Positions 59,885-64,000 of a stretch of DNA of 64,000 nt are shown in pieces (within the stretch, counting starts at the first letter, position 1; every line of letters starts with the position of its first letter). Location of the stretch: assembly GCA_029931535.1 (NCBI GenBank), contig JAQPZY010001129.1, positions 248,001 through 312,000 of the forward strand, read 5' to 3'. A program made the translations under genes and the position numbers. The stretch is from Margaritifera margaritifera (lineage: Eukaryota > Mollusca > Bivalvia > Unionida > Margaritiferidae). The notes under the pieces were generated by a model. The model did no database searches. It was given only the letters and a program-made list of their open reading frames with translations, and was not told the origin of the DNA.

Positions 59885-61260
59885 GACTTAGTACACATAA
59901 GAACATATATATGAACACGATTACAGAAACAAACACCATGAAATTACAAACAAAAAACATACTGAAAATAACTGAGCTAAGGAAACATTGTTAAGTCTTA
60001 AGTCTGTTCATGCAGTCGAAATAGGTGAGTTTTAAGAGCACTCCTGAATGAGATCACAATGTCATTGTGTCTAAGTAGCTGGGCCCAGGTACTCAAAAGA
60101 ACATTGTCCGTAGGACTTCATTGTTTTGATAGTGGGAATGATGAGAATATGAGTGTCAGAAGAGGAGCATAAATATCTGGAAGGGGTGTACACGTGAGTG
60201 AGGTCAGAGAAGCAGACAACAAAATGTAGCATAGAGAATAGATTTTGTGTTTGATTCTGGAGCGAACAGGTAACCAATGGAGGGTACTTAGCCGGGGAGA
60301 GGAGTATCCGGTTCTTGGTACTCTAAGGATGATCCAAGCAGCTGTGTTTTTAACTTTTGGAAGTTTCTTTGGAGATACTGAGACGAACCAGATAGAAGAG
60401 CATTACACCAGTCCAGTCTAGAGAGTACTAAGGAGCACATAAGTGTTTTTGTAGCATCAACTGAAAGAAAATTGTGAATGGAGCTGATAAGTCTCAGCTC
60501 CAGATATGCAGCCTTGAATATGTTCATGACATGTTGGTGTAATGAGAGAGTACTGTCGAGAGTGACACATAGGTTTCGTACTGATTGTGTGAATTTAATG
60601 TTGGTGTTGCTGATACTTATTGTTTGAGGTAAAGGATGGGAATGAGAAAGTCTTTGTGTGGTGATCAGAATGTCTTCAGGTTTATCATCATTCATCTGCA
60701 GCTTGTTACATGTCATACATGACTTCACATCGAAAATGCATCCCTCTACGCCTTGGATGGTAGTATCAACTTCAGTTGGGTGACCTAAATTTGTATATTT
60801 GGGTATCATCAGCGTACAATTAGTCCTCATCGGATGACGATCTATGACACTTGAGAGGGGCTGAGTGTATAGAATGAAGAGAACGGGTCCAAGAACAGAC
60901 CCCTGTGGAATACCAAAACATACATCAACTGGGCTGGAATGTTTTCCATTTACGGACACAATTTGTGTCCTGTCGACTAAGTATGAAATGAACCGTAGTA
61001 AGGCTGTATCGCGAATGCCAAATACATGCTGGAGATGGTGAAGTAATATATCATGGTCTATTGTGTCGAATGCTGCAGACAAGTCAAGGAGGATGAGGAC
61101 CGCAATCTTTCCACTATCCAAAGCAGAGAGAAGGTCGTAATTACTTTCAGAAGGGCAGTTTCGGTGCTGTGGCGATGGCGATATGCAGACTGTAAATTGC
61201 TATAAAGACTATTTAAATTCAGATGAGATACCAGTTGGGGCAGAACAACTTTTTCTAAGA
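59881..61260 (-). pseudogene. LINE D reverse transcriptase and C-terminal region
   Basis: Minus-strand RT of a Jockey-superfamily (L2/CR1-like) LINE. It reads L-L-D-L-S-A-A-F-D-T-I-D-H (about 61060-61100), the first catalytic Asp block, then G-I-P-Q-G-S-V-L-G-P (about 60890-60920). Y-A-D-D at 60805-60816 is intact but in a different frame because of an upstream 1-base shift. The thumb/C-terminal part includes M-T-C-N-K-L-Q-M-N (about 60690-60720), L-D-W-C-N-A-L-L (about 60400), Y-T-P-S-R (about 60190) and a final S-A-L-K-T-H-L-F-R-L-H (about 60005-60040) before a stop. A 277-codon frame covers 60288-61121. It is only lightly damaged and the youngest-looking LINE in the window. Confidence 0.88.
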
Positions 61261-62349
61261 TTTGTTACAGGAACGGGAGGTTAGAAACAGGGCGGTAGTT
61301 TTTCTTCATCGTTAGGATCATGCGTTGGTTTCTTCAACAGAGGCTTTACTATGGCAGTTTTGAAAAATGATGGGAATTCCCCAAGTGAGAGCGAAGTATT
61401 AATAACATCGGTTAGTGAAGGCAATATTGAATATAAACACTCAGGCAGCAGTGATGTCGGAATCGGATCAAGTTCACATGACTTTGGGGCACTCTTTATC
61501 AGGATTGTACATAAGAAATCCGTAGAGACAGGCTCAAATGCTGTTAAAGGTTGCCTTTTAAATTCTGTATCACAACTGTGTGGTGACGATGAGTCGATTG
61601 AAATGATGTTGTCAAGCTGATCTCTAATGATTTGTACTTTGTCACGGAAGAAATTTGCAAACAGGTCTGGAATTTCGACCGAGGGAATGTTGTTGGAAGT
61701 GGTGTACATTTGTTCTTTGGAATTAGCTTGTTAGTAATATCGAAGAGCTCTTTACAGCTGGAGCTTTCAGTGATCTTAGTACTGAAATAGGTTGATTTCG
61801 CTGCATGAACCATGTTTGTGACATTCTTCTTAGCGGCTTCGTAGATTTGCTTATGAATAGTAAGACTGGATGAAAGCCAAAACCTCTCAGCCTTACGGCG
61901 TTCTCTTTTAGCAGTGCGAAGCTGGTTTCTAACACTACTATACCATGGATAACACTTCTGAATAGATACTCTGCACTTGATTGCTGTAGCATGTTTGTCA
62001 AGCAATGAACGCAAGCACTTATCAAGTTGTTCTGCTGTAGGAGGTAACATAGTTGTTAGGTTTTCTTGGATGTCATGCATTAGTTGGGTTCTATTAATCA
62101 TACGGAGGTTTTTCTTAGTAGCAAACAAAGATGGAGGATTAGGAACTGATACGTCAAGGTGGCATATGACACAGAGGTGATCTGATGCAAGTTCGTGGGA
62201 CACCAATGAAGACTGTAGAATATTATCATCAGGTCTATGAAGAATCCAGTCTAAAATGTGACCATGTTTACGGGTGGGTTGGCTAACTGACTGTTTGAGG
62301 TTGAAAACGTGAATGAAATCTATAGGTTTTGATGTGTATAGGTTTCCAT
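61261..62349 (-). pseudogene. LINE D endonuclease C-terminal part and linker
   Basis: Carries the S-D-H-L histidine block of the AP-like endonuclease (about 62180-62195) in a 220-codon frame (61544-62206). A linker region follows with a Trp/Tyr patch (C-Y-P-W-Y-S), a K-R-E-R-R-K-A-E-R-F-W stretch and the L-P-S-L-T-D-V-I-N-T-S-L block that precedes the RT. The start of this part abuts the solo LTR. Confidence 0.85.
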
Positions 62350-62998
62350 TGTTATGTATGGTGTTTATATACTTAACTTTTGTCCATGCTTGTAAGTTGT
62401 GACATGTGTCAGGTAGGCCAGTATTTTCATAGGCTTTTCGTAATTAGACTTTTGTGACACATGTCAGGTAGGCATGTATTTGTTCCATTAGAATTACTAA
62501 TATTCTGATGTGACATAGGTAATGTCGACATGTGTATTTATATACAGATTTTGGTAAACAAATTAATTCCTGTTCTATCCGGTTCAAAGATCAGTCTGTA
62601 AGGAATCTATTTCAGTAATTACAGTTGTGTTGTTGAAATCAAATAAAATATGAGAGGAATTATTTATTTACAATATTCATTGGAAATACTAAAGTGCTCA
62701 TCGACTTTTGGATTAATACATGATATTGGGATTTATGTGAACTCATTCAAATACATTCTGGATTACATCTTTGTGATACATCAGGATATTCAAGGCTATT
62801 CGAATTCATTCGGAACATTCTATTATTTTGGACTTGTGATTAGGACATTTAGGATTATTTAGAATCTAACTCACAAATTATAAGTGTCTTCTGAATTTTC
62901 ACTTTAATTGTCTGGAAATAAATTGCTTGTTGATTTTACTTGATTTTATTGGTTTCACTTTCTTTCTCTTACATATTTTAAGACCTAGAGTCGTAACA
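62350..62998 (+). mobile_element. Solo LTR (family X), copy 2, inside LINE D endonuclease
   Basis: 649 bp matching 49331-50007 from TGTTATGTATG to GTCGTAACA. Flanking bases CCAT (62346-62349) and CCAG (62999-63002) are a 4-bp duplication with one mismatch. The LINE D frame continues across it. Confidence 0.9.
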
Positions 62999-63515
62999 CC
63001 AGGACAGTCAAATTGAAAGTTAAAATGTCAAAGAATAATCAGGCTGCCACCTATCGAATTTCCATATTCTAGGAAGTTAGGAAACTGTTCCAAAAAGTGA
63101 GATTCAGTCGGCTTGTTTTTACTTACTAGTAGGATGGCGGAAAAAATGGACTGACCTTTGTTCCATTGTGAGGTTGGCTTGGACCAGTTCAAACAATGTG
63201 TGGTCAAAACTGAAGGTTGCAGCGTAGTTAAGATGGTGGAGTTTGGAGTTCTTTGCGATGACAGCAATTCCACCTCCGCGGAGGTGGTGTGGGAACGACT
63301 TGATGGAGTAACGGGGGAGGGGGGTAACTTAGATCCGCGCACTTTGCCTCATCGCCTGATATTTTTAGCCATGTTTCTGTCAGGAAAAAGATTTCGATAT
63401 CCTGACCATTGATAAAGTTGACTATATCTGTGCGCTTTTCTGGTGGTCCAATTGATTGGGCGTTGAATAATGCTATGCACAGTTGTTGCTCAGACTTAAC
63501 GGTTTGATGATTGAA
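62999..63515 (-). pseudogene. LINE D endonuclease N-terminal part
   Basis: Minus-strand AP-like endonuclease start: F-N-A-Q-S at about 63470, T-E-T-W-L at about 63380 (catalytic Glu), a glycine-rich G-G-G-type block near 63280, and a L-x-x-F-N-F block near 63020-63035 that corresponds to G-D-F-N, decayed to a stop. It is split from the rest by the solo LTR. Confidence 0.8.
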
Positions 63516-63754
63516 GAGGAATTTGAATTAAATTGTTCAAATTAACGGTAGAGTATGACGAAAAGGCTTTATCTCCATTGCAGTACCTTGAATGTAAACT
63601 TTGTCTGAGAATTAAAATAGACTGTTATAAATAAATAGTATCCAAATCTATCACATATTTGCTTGTCTTACACAAAATGCACAAGAGAGCAAATGACAAT
63701 GACTGTCTTAAGATCAACAGGGTAAAGTTCAGAAAACCAATGATTTTGTTCTCA

Positions 63755-63756
<2 letters not shown>
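63516..63756. other. No gene recognised
   Basis: Possible 5' untranslated region of LINE D, then unique AT-rich DNA. Confidence 0.35.

Positions 63757-63843
<87 letters not shown>
63757..63843 (+). repeat. (TA)n microsatellite 11
   Basis: AT run of about 87 bases. Confidence 0.98.
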
Positions 63844-63848
<5 letters not shown>

Positions 63849-64000
63849 TTATATGTTCGTTTGTGCTGACTGTGCAAAAACAAGACCATAGTATCTCAAA
63901 ACGTCCAATTTTAGGGTCAAAATATTTTTGCTAATTCGATTTTTAAGTTTGCAGTGCTTGTTATCGTTGAAGACCGAGCATTATGAATTGGTTTTATGTT

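Overview
The window is animal nuclear DNA made almost entirely of repeats. It is AT-rich, full of long microsatellites, and packed with dead transposable elements typical of a marine invertebrate. The tRNA-derived SINEs, the arrays built on AAGGTCAAGGTCA-type sentences, the Polinton (Maverick) remnants and the several LINE lineages fit a mollusc best, probably a bivalve or gastropod. That placement is inference from repeat style. No host protein-coding gene, rRNA gene, functional tRNA gene or CRISPR array was recognised.

Layout. 1-3.7 kb: a decayed Polinton with the C-terminal part of protein-primed DNA polymerase B (+) facing a packaging-type ATPase, a major capsid protein, a small conserved virion-type protein and a retroviral-type integrase (-). 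4.8-6.3 kb: a SINE and dispersed repeats. 7.8-11.4 kb: two degenerate tandem arrays bracketed by a direct repeat of about 100 bp. 13.4-14.7 kb: a 150-bp duplication with a poly(A) run, then trinucleotide tracts. 14.8-15.9 kb: the N-terminal part of a second Polinton polymerase (-). 16.0-18.7 kb: an old LINE (A) split by a younger LINE (B), with a target-site duplication. 18.9-21.3 kb: a hAT transposon of the DUF4371/Zaphod type. 21.3-34 kb: mostly gene-less DNA with minisatellites and two SINE-like pieces. 34.4-37.1 kb: inverted copies of an unknown repeat, one interrupted by a second LINE B copy and a small palindromic element, followed by a DDE-transposase fragment. 37.5-40.9 kb: a SINE, LINE C (interrupted by (TA)n, a 41-bp minisatellite and a hAT MITE) and a Tc1 fragment. 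45.2-46.1 kb: a 33-bp minisatellite with higher-order structure. 46.2-52.5 kb: an LTR-to-LTR Gypsy element lacking gag and protease, invaded by another family's solo LTR and by a TIR element. 55.4 and 57.6 kb: SINEs. 59.8-63.5 kb: LINE D (-), nearly complete, split by a second solo LTR.

The window is best read as stratigraphy. Several nests can be ordered because the host open reading frame resumes on the far side of the insert: LINE B in LINE A, the hAT MITE in LINE C, a solo LTR in Gypsy integrase, and a solo LTR in LINE D endonuclease. Eleven long (TA)n tracts punctuate the region and also interrupt LINE coding sequence. All family calls come from reading translated motifs by eye; no database search was run.
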